DNA from: Macrostomum hystrix
Lineage: Eukaryota; Platyhelminthes; Macrostomidae
Assembly: GCA_950097015.1 (NCBI GenBank)
Contig: CATNEN010000034.1
Location: forward strand, 1,688,501-1,752,500
DNA length: 64,000 bases
Reading direction: 5' to 3'
The translations under genes and the position numbers were made by a program. Below, one piece after another: positions 22,599 to 34,700 of this stretch. Positions within the stretch are counted from its first letter, which is position 1, and each line of letters begins with the position of its first letter. The notes under the pieces were generated by a model, which saw only the letters and a program-made list of their open reading frames with translations, was not told the DNA's origin and did not search any database.

Positions 22599-24654
22599 CT
22601 AATAAAGTTCTTCCCGACTATCACCAGCTTCCCCGCCATCAGCATCCGCGTCTTCCGGTTTAAGCTTCTCAACTCTCTGCATCCAGTCTTGTCGCATCGC
22701 GGCATCGAAAGCGGCGATGATTCGCCGCTCCTGTTCGCTCTCAATCTCGACGTCGCCCTCCGCTGGCAGCCGGCAGGAGTCCAGAGCGGCTCTGGCCAAC
22801 GGCAGCTCGTCACGGCAGATTTTCAAAAAGGCGTCCCGGCAGGCGTCTGACGGATGGCGCAGCAGGCGCTCGTGGGCGGCCAGCACGCGGTCCAGCGGAG
22901 CCACCAGGCAGTCGCTGGCGTGGCTAGAAAACTGTCGCGCTCCGGCGCGCAAGCCGGCCAGAGTCGACGCCAGGAAGTCGTCCAGTCGGCGACGTCGATC
23001 CACAATGTCGGCTTCAATTTGTCTGCGCAGAGCGAGTCGTTCGGCGTCGACAGCCGCCAGACGGCTGCGCAGAGCTTTGAGGCCGGCTTCGAGGGCGGCG
23101 CGCGACTCGGCAGTCCGACAGTCGGCCAGGTGGCGCGCCACAGCGGCGGACGAGTCGATGAGGCCAGCGCCGAGGCCCGGCAGCGGACGGCGCTGCTGCA
23201 GGCAGGGCACAAGGAGGCTGAGCTCCATCAGCTGAGCGCCTACGGCTTCAATGCGAGACTCGGCCGAGGCGAGGCCGGCGTTCAGGTCCGTCTCGAACCG
23301 GGTGCCAGCCAGAGGCAGCGGCCGGGCAGCCGCTAGGAGAGGTCGGAGGCCAGCCAGGCGGCCGTGCAGGTCGGCGAGGTCCGCTTCCAGCTGCCCGACC
23401 CTGCGAGTCCACAGCGGTGGCGAACGGCGATAAAATTATGAAACCAAGTCGATAATGAGTCGAAGAAAAATATACACGGCAACTTAAAAATCAGATACCG
23501 TGAAAATCCTGAAGGTTATCACAGGAAGAGGAATTTAAAAGCCTGAAGGTTCAGAAGCTGAGGAATCCTGAAGGTTCAAAAGCTGATGAATCCTAAGGTT
23601 CAGAAGCTGATGAATCCTGAATGTTCAGAAGCTGAGGAATCCCAAAGGTTCAGAAACTGAGGAATCCTGAGGAAGCTGAGGAAGGTTGAGAAGCTGTAAG
23701 AAAACTTATCAGAATCGTTAGACACTAACCTGGCTAGATTAAGGAAGGCCAAGCCCTTGGCGGACTCCGCCACCTCCTTCAGCGTGATGCTTCCGCATCT
23801 GAGAAAGGCATTCGGAATGAGAAAGGACTGATGATGCAAGTCGTTAATAGCGCTGTCCGCCTGTTTAGTGAGGCTGTGCCTTAGGCGCGCGGTCTCCTGG
23901 GCTAGGCGCATCAGGTCGGCTCGCGATACGGCCACGTTGGGCGAGCCGCGGCCCGCCTCGCTGCCGATAGCCGCCTGGCAGAGAGACGTCAGTTCGGCTA
24001 GCCTGATAAGTTTCAGCGGTTGCCCAAGTCATATAAATAAGCACTGCAGGCTGCTTTGATTTACTAAACCAAATAAACAACATAATGGGGTTTAGTAATT
24101 GGTCTTTTTCATTATACCCCGTCGTTGCTACACTTTATCTTTAATCTACCCAGCTATTAGCCTCCTGTCTACCCGGCCATTAGCCTCTTGTTTTTTTTAC
24201 GAGGCTATTTACAAAAAGGTAAAACTCTTTAGCTCTACAGCTCTAACACTGACCTATCCGCCAGTGCCACTGTGGCCTCTCGCCTCTGGCCAATCGAGTC
24301 GGACATTAGCAGCAACTGGCGCTCCAGCTGCACAATCTGACATTTCAGCATGAACACCCGGCGCCTGTCCAGGCATTCCCTGCGACATTCCTCCAGCACG
24401 AAGCCAATGAGGCTCTGGAGATCGTCAGGACCGCTGGGTTCAGTTTGGACTGCACGGTGGCACAACGGACCACAATGCTGACTCTGTCGGCGTGCTGCTG
24501 AACCCCCTCTGCTGGCCTGAGTTAGCAAAGGTGGCAGCGAACCTTGCTGCTGCTGATGCTGAGCTGTCTGGGGCCTGCTGCTGATAATGCCATCAGTCAC
24601 TGATATCTGGGATTGGGCTTTAGCTGACATTTTTGCTGTAATATTAGCTGACAT
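22599..24654 (-). CDS. Unidentified coiled-coil protein
   Basis: Three exons on the minus strand: 24654-24254, 24002-23730, 23400-22599; 1476 nt, 491 residues, phases consistent with good donors and acceptors. Residues 1-60 are low-complexity (Q, S, R). Most of the rest reads as long amphipathic helices rich in L, A, E and R: LIGFVLEECRRECLDRRRVF, LKCQIVQLERQLLLM, VGQLEADLADLHGRL, LRSRLAAVDAERLALRRQIE. The C-terminus is acidic. No enzyme motif is visible. A cytoskeletal, centrosomal or ciliary role would fit, but that is a guess. A second in-frame ATG is at 24630. A splice acceptor lies just upstream (exon edge 24670). The intron at 23401-23729 holds a 24-bp minisatellite. Confidence 0.75.
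23510..23697. repeat. 24-bp degenerate minisatellite in an intron of the coiled-coil gene
   Basis: About seven imperfect copies of a unit of about 24 bp built on GGTTCAGAAGCTGAGGAATC. It is more diverged than most arrays in the window. Confidence 0.8.
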
Positions 24655-24673
24655 ATAAAATTTCACTCATCTG

Positions 24674-27179
24674 CACAAAGTGTACTATGAAAAAAAATTC
24701 ATGCAGAAAAAACATGCAGTCAAAAGAGGGAAAACTGTAAAATAGCACAAGTACCTGCAATAGCAATAGCACAAAATAGTAAAACATATTTCCTTAACAT
24801 ATGTTAACCAGTATCCTAAATTAATACAAACTTTTAGTTTAATAAGTAAACAACAGATGTTTAGAATTCTAACTTTATTTGCTACCTTAATATTTCCTAT
24901 TTGATAGATATTTTTTGTCATTCATTCATCATTCCTATACAAAGTATAGATAGGAAACCAAATGATTAACTTTTATTATGTGTAGCTAATATGAAAAATA
25001 TTTATTGGCATTTTATACCACATCCCAATTAATCCGATACTGACTAATAATCTAATGGCTAAAATTCAATATATAACTATAATCTGTATATAAAGTTTAA
25101 AAGGTTGAATAACAGTTAAGAAACAAAAAAATGTTTTATCTTGTAGCTTTGCACATATAATTATTTTCTCTTCAGATTGTATCTTAATTAAGATTACCAA
25201 CATTTGATAAAGTTTGACTAAGTTTTTATGCATGCCAAAGCACCTCTTTGATAGTCATATCAAGGAGTTGATGTGGAATTGGATCTAGCATGCAAAATGA
25301 TATAGAAATCTCTTGTTCTGGGTTACCCACTACCACCGAGTCTAAGTAGGCCTATATGTATAACTGACTGTCCCATTGACAAAAATGTTAATAAATGTAT
25401 TAAAAACTATGATGCTAGCCGTTAGCGACATTTTACCACACAGTAAAAACCGCTAAATGATCATGTGTTATTCGTAACGATAAAAAATTATTAGTTTTCT
25501 ATTTACGTTCAAATCTCCACGTCTGACAAAAAATGTGGGAAACAGCTTGCATAGGACGATAAATAAATGCTGGTGTACGAGTGACAAATCTGGCTTGCTT
25601 GGCTTTTCATAGGAATGCACACTGACAGACTTCTGACAGACATCTTCTTAGAAATTGATGTTTTAAAAAGAATTTTTTGTAAGTATGCGATCCCGAAGAA
25701 AAAAACAATTGAGGTAAATTAGCCATTGATATTTAATAAAAACTTTTTCTCAGAAAGTAAAATTAATAAACTGAATGTCTTTTTAGCCTAAGGCAATATC
25801 GTTGTTAATTTTCACGTTTTTTGTTGCTAATTTAATTTTTTCTTTTGCAATTGCGTCAGTTAAATTTCATGAAAGTAAGCAATGTGATTCATCACTTAGA
25901 CCTACTCAGATTATACGCGTGATGCGCAGCTAATAGACATTATTGCTAAATACATAATTGATGTCCTAAAACCAGATCGAAATTTCACCTTTTATGTCGT
26001 GGCTAGTTACAAAACTTTATAATAAATAGACAGATGAGCTAGCAATGCTCATTAGGCCTATTATTCGATTTGACTATCCACATTACATCCACTTTAAATT
26101 TTGCATATAATGAGATCGAATGAAGCGCATGTAATAAAAATAAAAATAAATCTTCTTTTCAATCCTTATATAATTATGTCTGACTTTGTAAAAAAGTATA
26201 AATAATTCTAACTAAAAGGCACTGCTAGTCTGCTACTAGTGTATTGCTTTATGCGATTCTTGTGTAAATTAAAACATAGCTTTGTTTAGCATCTTATCTA
26301 ACAAGAACTCATAACTTTTATCTATAGCCTAAATAATTTTCATGAATTAAATTGTGTCACATTCTGGCTATGTAATAGCTGGCTATGTAGTTAGGTTAGG
26401 CTAGCTGTAATTTATCCAAATTATCAGTTAGCTTGTGATTAGTTTCTTTATTGCAAGAGAGTCTAGGCCAATAATAGTATGCTATTAAATGAATCATTTT
26501 TTATTTATAGCTTGCTCTGTCAGCCAACATTCTTGCAACATTATGTTACAGATAGTTGTTTAACTTTTAGAAAAAAGACTATTTTTATCTTTCACATTTT
26601 TATGCTATAAATAGCTACCTTTTTAGTATTAGACTCCCTAACTCCCTACCCTATTAGTATCCCTACCCTAATTAATATGAATAAGTCTTCATTTTGCATC
26701 AGGCATCTAGTGTGCCTAAGAAAATGTGGCAACTGTGGGTATGGACAGATTTTTAAATACATGGGGGCACATATAGGTGCATATGCAGGTTTACATTTGC
26801 AATGACACATTGAAAATTAGCCAGATGTATTACTAAAAAGCCTTATATAGGCAATAACTAAAATACCAAACTATAATACTAGACTTGTTTGATGTTCATG
26901 GACATGGTTAGGCCCTAGTATGGCTTAGTTATATATTAGGGGAATTGTGAAACTTTCTTGACTATGTAATAAAATGTATGGAATGTTTTGAAAATTTTAG
27001 TCATTACTCCTTAAGCACTTAAATATCTGGTCTGGCCTATTGAATGTAAAACAGCATGAAAATAGATAATATGGACAATATGGACATATGGACAATATGG
27101 ACAAAGTTTAAAAAATGTCACAGAATTTTCATTACTAGGCCCCTATTTAGAAATTCAAATTTTCATCATTCACTATCAG
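24674..27179. other. AT-rich intergenic DNA
   Basis: Between two divergent genes, the coiled-coil gene (minus) and eIF4A (plus). No exon, array or mobile element recognised. Confidence 0.45.
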
Positions 27180-27490
27180 TCAATCACCATCACTAATTTT
27201 TTTGTAGTGCCACCTAGCTTGGGACTGGCTCACTCCACATTTGTTATCCATGGCTATATGGATGTCATGGTAGTGCTTAATAAGTTTTCTGAAGCCAGCC
27301 TCCTAGAAGGTTGTATCTAGCTGATGTAGGGATTATTTAGTGGCATTGATGACCTGCTTGTGTGTTGTTAAGACTTTGTTGTCTTTATTGGGCCAAACAG
27401 ATAGAAGTCAGCAATGGCCAAGACTAGACTATTGGCTGGGTACTTAAGTTGGTAGAAGCCAAGTTCCCCCACCTTGTGCCTCTCTTTAAG
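27180..27490 (-). pseudogene. Decayed mariner-like transposase fragment
   Basis: Reading the minus strand, conceptual translation gives VGELGFYQLKYPANSLVLA, IADFYLFGPIK and, after a broken stretch, EAGFRKLIKHYHDIHIA. These correspond in order to the mariner transposase C-terminus (HPPYSPDLAPSDxHLFxxLK, then FYxxGIxxLxxRW). Frame changes and stops show it is inactive. The assignment is from remembered family motifs. Confidence 0.5.
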
Positions 27491-28013
27491 AAGTCTATTA
27501 AATTGATTATGTGAATCAAATTTATCAAACTTATTTTATCTGTTTATGCTTCTGGCAGTTTAAGCTTTAGTGACAACAAATTTATGCTCATTTGGAAATT
27601 CCATTCCTACACAGCAACAACAATCTAGAAACCTGAGCTGTTCCATGTTTTTAACACTAAGCTTTGTTATTTATATATAAGAAAATCTAAAGCCTAGCTG
27701 TGTATAGAATTTATTCTTTATTCCTCTATTGTCATTTGTAATATAGTATGCAGTAGCTAACAGTTTTGGTATAAGAGATTCAGACCAATCTAATTCTTTG
27801 TTTGTATAATATATATTGTTTTTAGCTGACAGTTTTATTTATCGGTAAGTATAACCCATGAGCTAATTAAAATGATCATGTTTATGCTGAATAATGAACA
27901 CTTTTTATTACACCAATTGTTAATTAAATATTTTAATTCTATTTTAGGTTATCATATTCTATTTATACATGATATTTTTTGTTTATTTTCCCTGCTAAAT
28001 TCGACCAAATGTG

Positions 28014-28190
28014 CAGCTTACAGAATAGCTGCAGCTACTACCCTGAAGGCTGCTAGTTGGGACTGCACACCCAATCCTCAAATACCCCAGCTAATGCTGT
28101 TACCCATTTAACAGCTGGCCAAGCTGGACTGAAGAGTTAAGTGTCTTGCCACGAATAGTTTCAGTAGAGTGGTTAATCAAACCATCGATG
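28014..28190 (-). mobile_element. CORE-like SINE, family 2, fragment
   Basis: Contains CCCCAGCTAATG, ACCCATTTAACAGCTGG and TTAAGTGTCTTGCCACGAA, the conserved central block seen again at 36040 and 49995. The layout (ACCCATTT...TTAAGTG-x-CTTGCC) resembles MIR/CORE-type SINEs. It lies 130 bp upstream of the eIF4A start. Confidence 0.55.
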
Positions 28191-28326
28191 CCTTTAGTTT
28201 GTCAAGTAAATAAAACTGTAAGGTGTACTATACAATACATGGTTGTGTAAAGGTTTTTAGGTTTGCAGATATGTTACTTTAAAAAGTGTTACGAAATAAC
28301 TTTTTCAGAAAAAAGCATAAAAAATA

Positions 28327-30348
28327 ATGGCTGAAAAAGCTCAACAAAGCACCGGCGTCGAGGGCATGGACCCTGACGGCACCATCGACACCAACTGGGA
28401 TCACGTGTGCGAAAGCTTCGACGATATGGAGCTGCAGGAGTCCCTGCTGCGCGGTATCTACGCCTACGGTTTTGAAAAGCCCTCCGCCATCCAGCAGCGG
28501 GCCATCATTCCGTGCATCAAGGGCCACGATGTGATTGCCCAGGCCCAGTCTGGCACTGGCAAGACTGCCACCTTCGCCATCGCCATTCTGCAGAGCATCA
28601 ATCCTGAAATTCGCGACGTTCAGGCCCTAGTGCTGGCGCCCACCCGCGAGCTGGCCCAGCAGATTCAGAAGGTTGTGCTGTCACTTGGCGACTACATGGG
28701 TGCCAAGTGCCACGCCTGCATCGGCGGTACGAAGGTCAAGGAAGATGAGGCTCAGTTCGACAGCGGAGTTCAGGTTAGTCCCCTTTGCAACTTGCAATTG
28801 CAATAAAAATCCTGATTCCTGATCATGTTCGACAGAAAAGTCACAAAATATCTTTTAATTTCACAAAAAATCTGTTTTTGTCAAACTTCTTAGATCTCAG
28901 GGACCTAAAACCTAATGCTTCGCAAAAACTTATCATCTTGGACTAGTAAAATTATTTTTAGGAAAACTGGCTTAGCTCAGTCTCTCGCCTTACTCCTTCT
29001 CTATTCCCTTCTAGCGTGCTAAAATTTGATCTATTTTTAGCACAGCGACTTCGAGGGAGCTGGCAGGGCTGCTGCGTACATTAGCGTACAGGTTCTTCGG
29101 GAGGGATGAGAATTAGGGACAGGGAGAGAGACTTGAGAACTGCCAAAAATGGTCAGTAGCTGTCGGGATTTGGGTTCCGCTAGTGGGGATTAATTTTGCT
29201 CGGAGCTTCTCAAAGAAGTAATAGCTTAGGTTGCTTTCTCACAGAGGCCACTTTTTTGCTACAGCAAACAGAATAAATAGTTTTTTTTCTCATTTGCACT
29301 TTTGTGTCACAAAATCTAAGCAGAGTTAAATCAAGCACATACATAAACATTCGAAAAACCATGGACCGTGTGCGCTCAAGAATTTCGAAACGGCCCTGAG
29401 TTCGAATCTTCGACTAGAATCTGACATGCGAAGTCTAGTTATTATATAATATATGAAAAATAACTTCATTTACCTTGCGGCATCCGTGCAACGCAGGTGG
29501 TTGTGGGCACGCCTGGTCGAGTATTCGACATGACCAATCGTGGCATCCTGCGCACCAAGCACATTCGCATGTTTGTCCTAGACGAAGCCGACGAGATGCT
29601 CGGCCGCGGCTTCAAGGAGCAGATCTACGAGGTGTTTCGCCTGATGCCGGAGGAGGTTCAGGTTGTACTGCTCTCCGCCACCATGCCTGCCGATGTGCTG
29701 GAAGTTACCAACAAGTTCATGCGAAATCCAATCAAGATCCTGGTCAAGAAGGAGGAGCTGACCCTGGAAGGTATTCGCCAATTCTACATCGACGTTGAGC
29801 GCGACGACTGGAAGCTGGACACCCTGTGCGACCTGTACGAGACCCTCACCATCGCGCAGGCCGTCATCTTCTGCAACACCCGCCGCAAGGTCGAATGGCT
29901 CGCCGAGAAGATGGGCGCCCGCGACTTCACCGTCAGCTACATGCACGGCGAGATGGAACAGGCGGTTCGCGATCGCATTATGCGCGAATTCCGCTCCGGC
30001 AGCAGTCGGGTGCTCATCACCACGGACCTCCTGGCTCGCGGCATCGATGTGCAGCAGGTCTCACTGGTTATCAACTACGATCTTCCAACTAATCGGGAGA
30101 ACTACATCCACAGGTGAGTTCTTGAAATCCCGACTTTAAAACTTCTGTATAGCGTTTCTATTTCGAGTAGCAATCAGATAACAATCTGCCCCTGTCATTT
30201 CAGAATCGGTCGCGGCGGCCGCTTCGGCAGGAAGGGCGTCGCCATCAACTTCATCACCACCGAAGATCAGCGCACTTTGCACGATCTGGAAACCTACTAC
30301 AATACGTCCATCGAAGAGATGCCGATGGATGTGGCCAACCTCATTTAG
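28327..30348 (+). CDS. EIF4A: Eukaryotic initiation factor 4A (DEAD-box RNA helicase)
   Basis: ATP-dependent RNA helicase of the cap-binding eIF4F complex. Three exons: 28327-28773, 29497-30113, 30204-30348; 1209 nt, 402 residues (family about 406). Helicase motifs in order: Q-motif region ([14 protein letters not shown]), motif I AQSGTGKT, Ia [10 protein letters not shown], Ib [39 protein letters not shown] and [15 protein letters not shown]. The C-terminal DVANLI is typical of eIF4A. The start ATG lies 18 nt after a T-rich acceptor (TTTTTCAG, ending 28308), so this could be a trans-splice site. The poly(A) signal AATAAA is at 30456-30461. Confidence 0.98.
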
Positions 30349-31718
30349 AGGAAGCGATTTTGCGGAGGCCGACGCTAGAATCTTCTCTCCAATTTAGTGA
30401 GCGGAGCTGGGTCAGCTGATCTGTGTTTTCTGCGGACTCTTGCAAACTCGGAAACAATAAAATAACAGGAATAATAACAGACGCGGTAATCCCCAAACCA
30501 CTCGATCCCAAAGTCTCGCTCTTTGGTTATTGTTTATTGTTATTATTAAAGAACACAAGAACAAGTTAATAGAAGCTGGAAAACAAAAATAAACCAATTG
30601 TAAGCTAACACAAATTCTACAGTACATTTCACAGTGAGCTGCAGTTGTGTGTGCGTTTGCCCGCGAAATGCCCTCGCCTCGCCGTGTGTCCCAATTAATG
30701 TTAACAGTGGAGGCCCGATTATTAATATTAATAATGTGTTACCAACTTTGTGTTCGGATAAAAGTCCTACTATTAGTAACAGTTGCTGCAGTAATTATTG
30801 CTATTGTTATTACTAATGCTGGCGCTGCTGATGTTAAGAAAATTCTCCCGCTATTGTCCTCATTCGCTGACTGGATGCTTCTAATGCTGTCTGTTACTCG
30901 ACAGATTAGTAATAATAATATAACAATTAATCACCTTGGTAACTGTTGCCACAATGACAAGTGTATCTTTGTTGACTCTTTGTCTTAGTTTTTTTACGTC
31001 AAGTCACATGAATTGTCGTCATGTTTTGCGTAGCATCTGTGTATTTGCTTTAGTCAAAAGCTCGGCTTAAAAACGATAAATTTTTACAAAAAGCTTTTGC
31101 AGCGAAATCGGGTTGGGCGCGGAAGCTATTATATAAGGGGCAAGAAAAATATAATTAATCATCTTCTAATTATTGGCGCTATGCCTGTACTAAATGTGAG
31201 CATGGGTACGCTTAGATGAAAGTATTTTTATGTACATTTGTACGTACTTTGGGCGCAAATGGCGGAATAATACATTTTTACCTGTAAATGTACACGTGGG
31301 TCTTGAATTAAACTAGTCAGTTTATTGTCCTAGCCATAGACAATTAGGAAGTTTTTTTTAATGTCTGTTAACTAGATTTGGAAGTGATGGGATACATTTA
31401 CAAATTGTGACTACACGACTCAGTAGCGTTTAAATAACTAGAATCATCATATTATCATATCGTGCAATATATGCCCGAATACCGTAGTCAGCAACTACTT
31501 GTAATATCCAGAAAAATACTTATCGTTGTTTACATTGCAAGCTTTAAAAATACGACTTTGATTGGCCAGGAAGGAAATAACTTTGTTGCTATTTTTAGAA
31601 CAACTTGTGCGGGAAACCCCGATTCCTTGCCTCGAATCGAAAGCACGTGACTTGGGTCAATGCGCGGTGTGAGCCAATTGAATCAATGATAATAAACACA
31701 GTAAGGCTGACAAAAAAT
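30349..31718. other. Convergent intergenic region between eIF4A and prominin
   Basis: Contains the eIF4A 3' UTR and its AATAAA at 30456-30461. The rest is AT-rich with no exon or repeat that I can support. Prominin transcription ends somewhere in it from the other strand. Confidence 0.5.
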
Positions 31719-34700
31719 CTAGACACGAGACCCGCCGGGCATCGATGTCCGTCCAGTCATCGAAGTCAGGGTGACCACAGACGAGGACGCTGTCGACGGA
31801 TCCCACTCCTGCTGCTCCTTTGCGGCGCGCTTGTGCCAGCGGGCGGCCCTTAGCACAGGCATCGCGCCGATGCACAATGTCACCAGCAGGGCGCTGGACA
31901 GTGCCACGTAGAAGCCGCCGTAGGGCAGCGCGGCCAAGCTGCCGTTGCACTCGCTCACCACCGTGCTGAGCACTGCCGAGATGCCGCTGCAGTGGCCAAC
32001 TCTGGCTAGAATGCGCGACAGAAGACTGTTGAGGCTGGCTGCTAGCTCTGTAGTGTACTCCGTTAGGACCTGGTGGTGTGTCAATGGATGAAGCCAAATG
32101 TATGCAGATCAATAGAATTTCAACCTAGCGCTCTGCCTCTCGCGCCAAGGTCCATGCTGAGTTCGATTCCGCGGCGAAGCCACATTTATTCGGCCACGGA
32201 GCCGCGGAGAGAAGGCTTTGGGGGCTTTTCGTGCAATTCGCGCCCTTTAGGGCCAACCTCCAAGGCACAGTGAAAGCGTACACTGCTGACGATGAGAAAG
32301 TCACGCCCTGTGTGAGCATGTTCCGTGTACAGTATCTGTGTGCAGCGTGTGCTCAGGAGTCAGCGGAATGTGCCGAAGTGCCTTCTCGCTGACTGCGGGT
32401 CTAGTGTCACCCAGGGATGTGCCACTGTAGGCAGCCCTCTTGCAATTATTATTATTATACTGGTACCTATTTTAGATCGTATAGATGGGTGATATGAAGC
32501 TATTAGAAATTATATATCTTTCTCAAGGACCAAAACTGTTTACCTGACTGAGTTTCGAACCCACGACCTCTTAGTTAAAAGTCTAAACCTTAATTCTCGG
32601 GGCTTCAACCTCACGCGCCAAGATTCCAAATGACTTAGGAATCTATCGGAAGTTTCTAAATGCCCTCTAAAGATCTTGAACCAGTATTTTAACTGAAAAG
32701 TGCTTTCAGTTTAAGCATTAAAATCCCAGTCTCAAAAAATCCCATCCCTAGATCCCAGAGTTCCCACGAAAAGCCCCCACCTGATCGTAGCGCCTGGACA
32801 CAGCATCCAGCAGGGCAGTCTTGTTTGACAGGGCCTTCTTGAGGTTGGCCAGGCTGGCCGTCAGCTCCACGGTGAGGTTCAGCACCAGCCGGTTGTTCTG
32901 CAGCACCAGGAAGCGCTGTTGCATCTGGGCCAGGCTGTGGTTCAGCGCCGGATAGTCCGTGGTGTAGGAGGCGTTCAGATTTTCACCGAAATGTTGAATC
33001 AGAATAGCCCGACTGTCTGAGGGGTTGCGGTCCAGCAGGATTCGAACCATGGCCTGCAGTTCGCCTAGCAGCAGCGGCATCCGGTCACCGATGATCAGCA
33101 GCGGCTTGGATAGCTCCGCGATGCTGGCCGAGAAGTCCTGCGTGTCGATGATGTTGGCGAACTCGGGCAGCACGGCGAGGATGCTGTCCACCTGGGCTGG
33201 GATCAGCGTGCTGCCGTTCAGGTCGCCCACCATCTTCTCCACCATCTCCCTGCCTGGAATTAGCGGGCAAGTGAATAGTGAAACTATGCATTCTCACTAT
33301 CTCCCAGTCTGTCTCACCATCTCCCAGTCTGTCTCACCATCTCCCAGTCTGTCTCACTATATCCCAGTCTGTCTCACCATCTCCCAGGTTGTCTCACTAT
33401 ATATTTATCTGTCTCCATGCATAATAACTTACCTTTGTATAGCTGATCCTTGACCTCCTTGGCCTTCAACAGGTCGGTTAGATTGAAGGCATCGACTAGA
33501 TTGTAGATCTGGAAGAAGGTTGCGCTGGAATTCCGGCAGTTGCCCAGCAGAACACCCAGCAGGCCCTTCGGCAGCATTGACTGGGTCAGCGGCAATGGAA
33601 TGCTGACTTTAGTAGCCAGAAGGCGCTGCAACAACGGCCAGAGGGCGTCGTCCATCAGACGGTCGAGCTGTCCGTCCACCACCGCGGTGGCAGACGGCGA
33701 GGACATGTACCTGCAGGCGTCTAACTGGATCTCGCTGCCAGCGTACAGCAAGGCGAAGCCAAAGACGAACATCAGCGCGAAGGAGATCCCCAGGGCGAAC
33801 ATGACGCGAATCATCGGGTTGGTCTTCATCAGCCGCATGCCTCGGTCCATTCGACGCAGTCGGCGAAACTCCACGGCTGCCAGCTCCTGCTTCTGATTGG
33901 ACATTCTCTCCTGCTTGACCTCCATGATGCTCGTGAGACTGCGCAGTGTTGGCCTCTGCGGCTGATGCTGCAGACGGCGCGCGTGTAAAATGACGTCAGA
34001 TTTGGGTTATCTCTATCTCTGCAACTCTAAAGACGCTCTGTATTTTAAGGAAGCTCGGTATCTCTACATCTCTACGGGCTCTGTGTCACTAAGGACGCTT
34101 CTTGTCACTAATGGACACTCCTTGTCACCAAGGACGCTCCTTGTCACTAAGGACGCTTCTTGTCACTAAGGACGCTCCTTGTCACTAAGGACGCTTCTTG
34201 TCACTGAGGCCGTTCCTTGTCACTAAGGACGCTCCTTGTCACCAAGGACGCTCCTTGTCACCAAGGACGCTCCTTGTCACCAAGGACGCTCCTTGTCACC
34301 AAGGACGCTCCTTGTCACCAAGGACGCTTCTTGTCACCAAGGACGCTCCTTGTCACCAAGGACGCTCCTTGTCACCAAGGACGCTCCTTGTCACCAAGGA
34401 CGCTCCTTGTCACCAAGGACGCTCCTTGTCACCAAGGACGCTCCTTGTCACCAAGGACGCTCCTTGTCACTAAGGACGCTCTGTATGTCCCCAAAGATAC
34501 TCCGTTGTATTTCTAATAACGAAATGTAAAAACAATCACATACAATTACATAGTCGTACCCTAACTGCTGCAGCCAGCTGCTGCTGCTTCGGCTCCGGAC
34601 TGAAATCCGTGGGCGGTCCATCGCCGCCCATCTGCCGGCCGTTCCTGGCTGTCTCCCACTGGCGCCTCTGATAATAAAAGTACACCAGCACAATGATAAT

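Noticed and set aside
29362-29425. tRNA-like B box (GAGTTCGAATC) in eIF4A intron 1
   Set aside because: No A box or foldable arms nearby; a single 11-bp match is too little.
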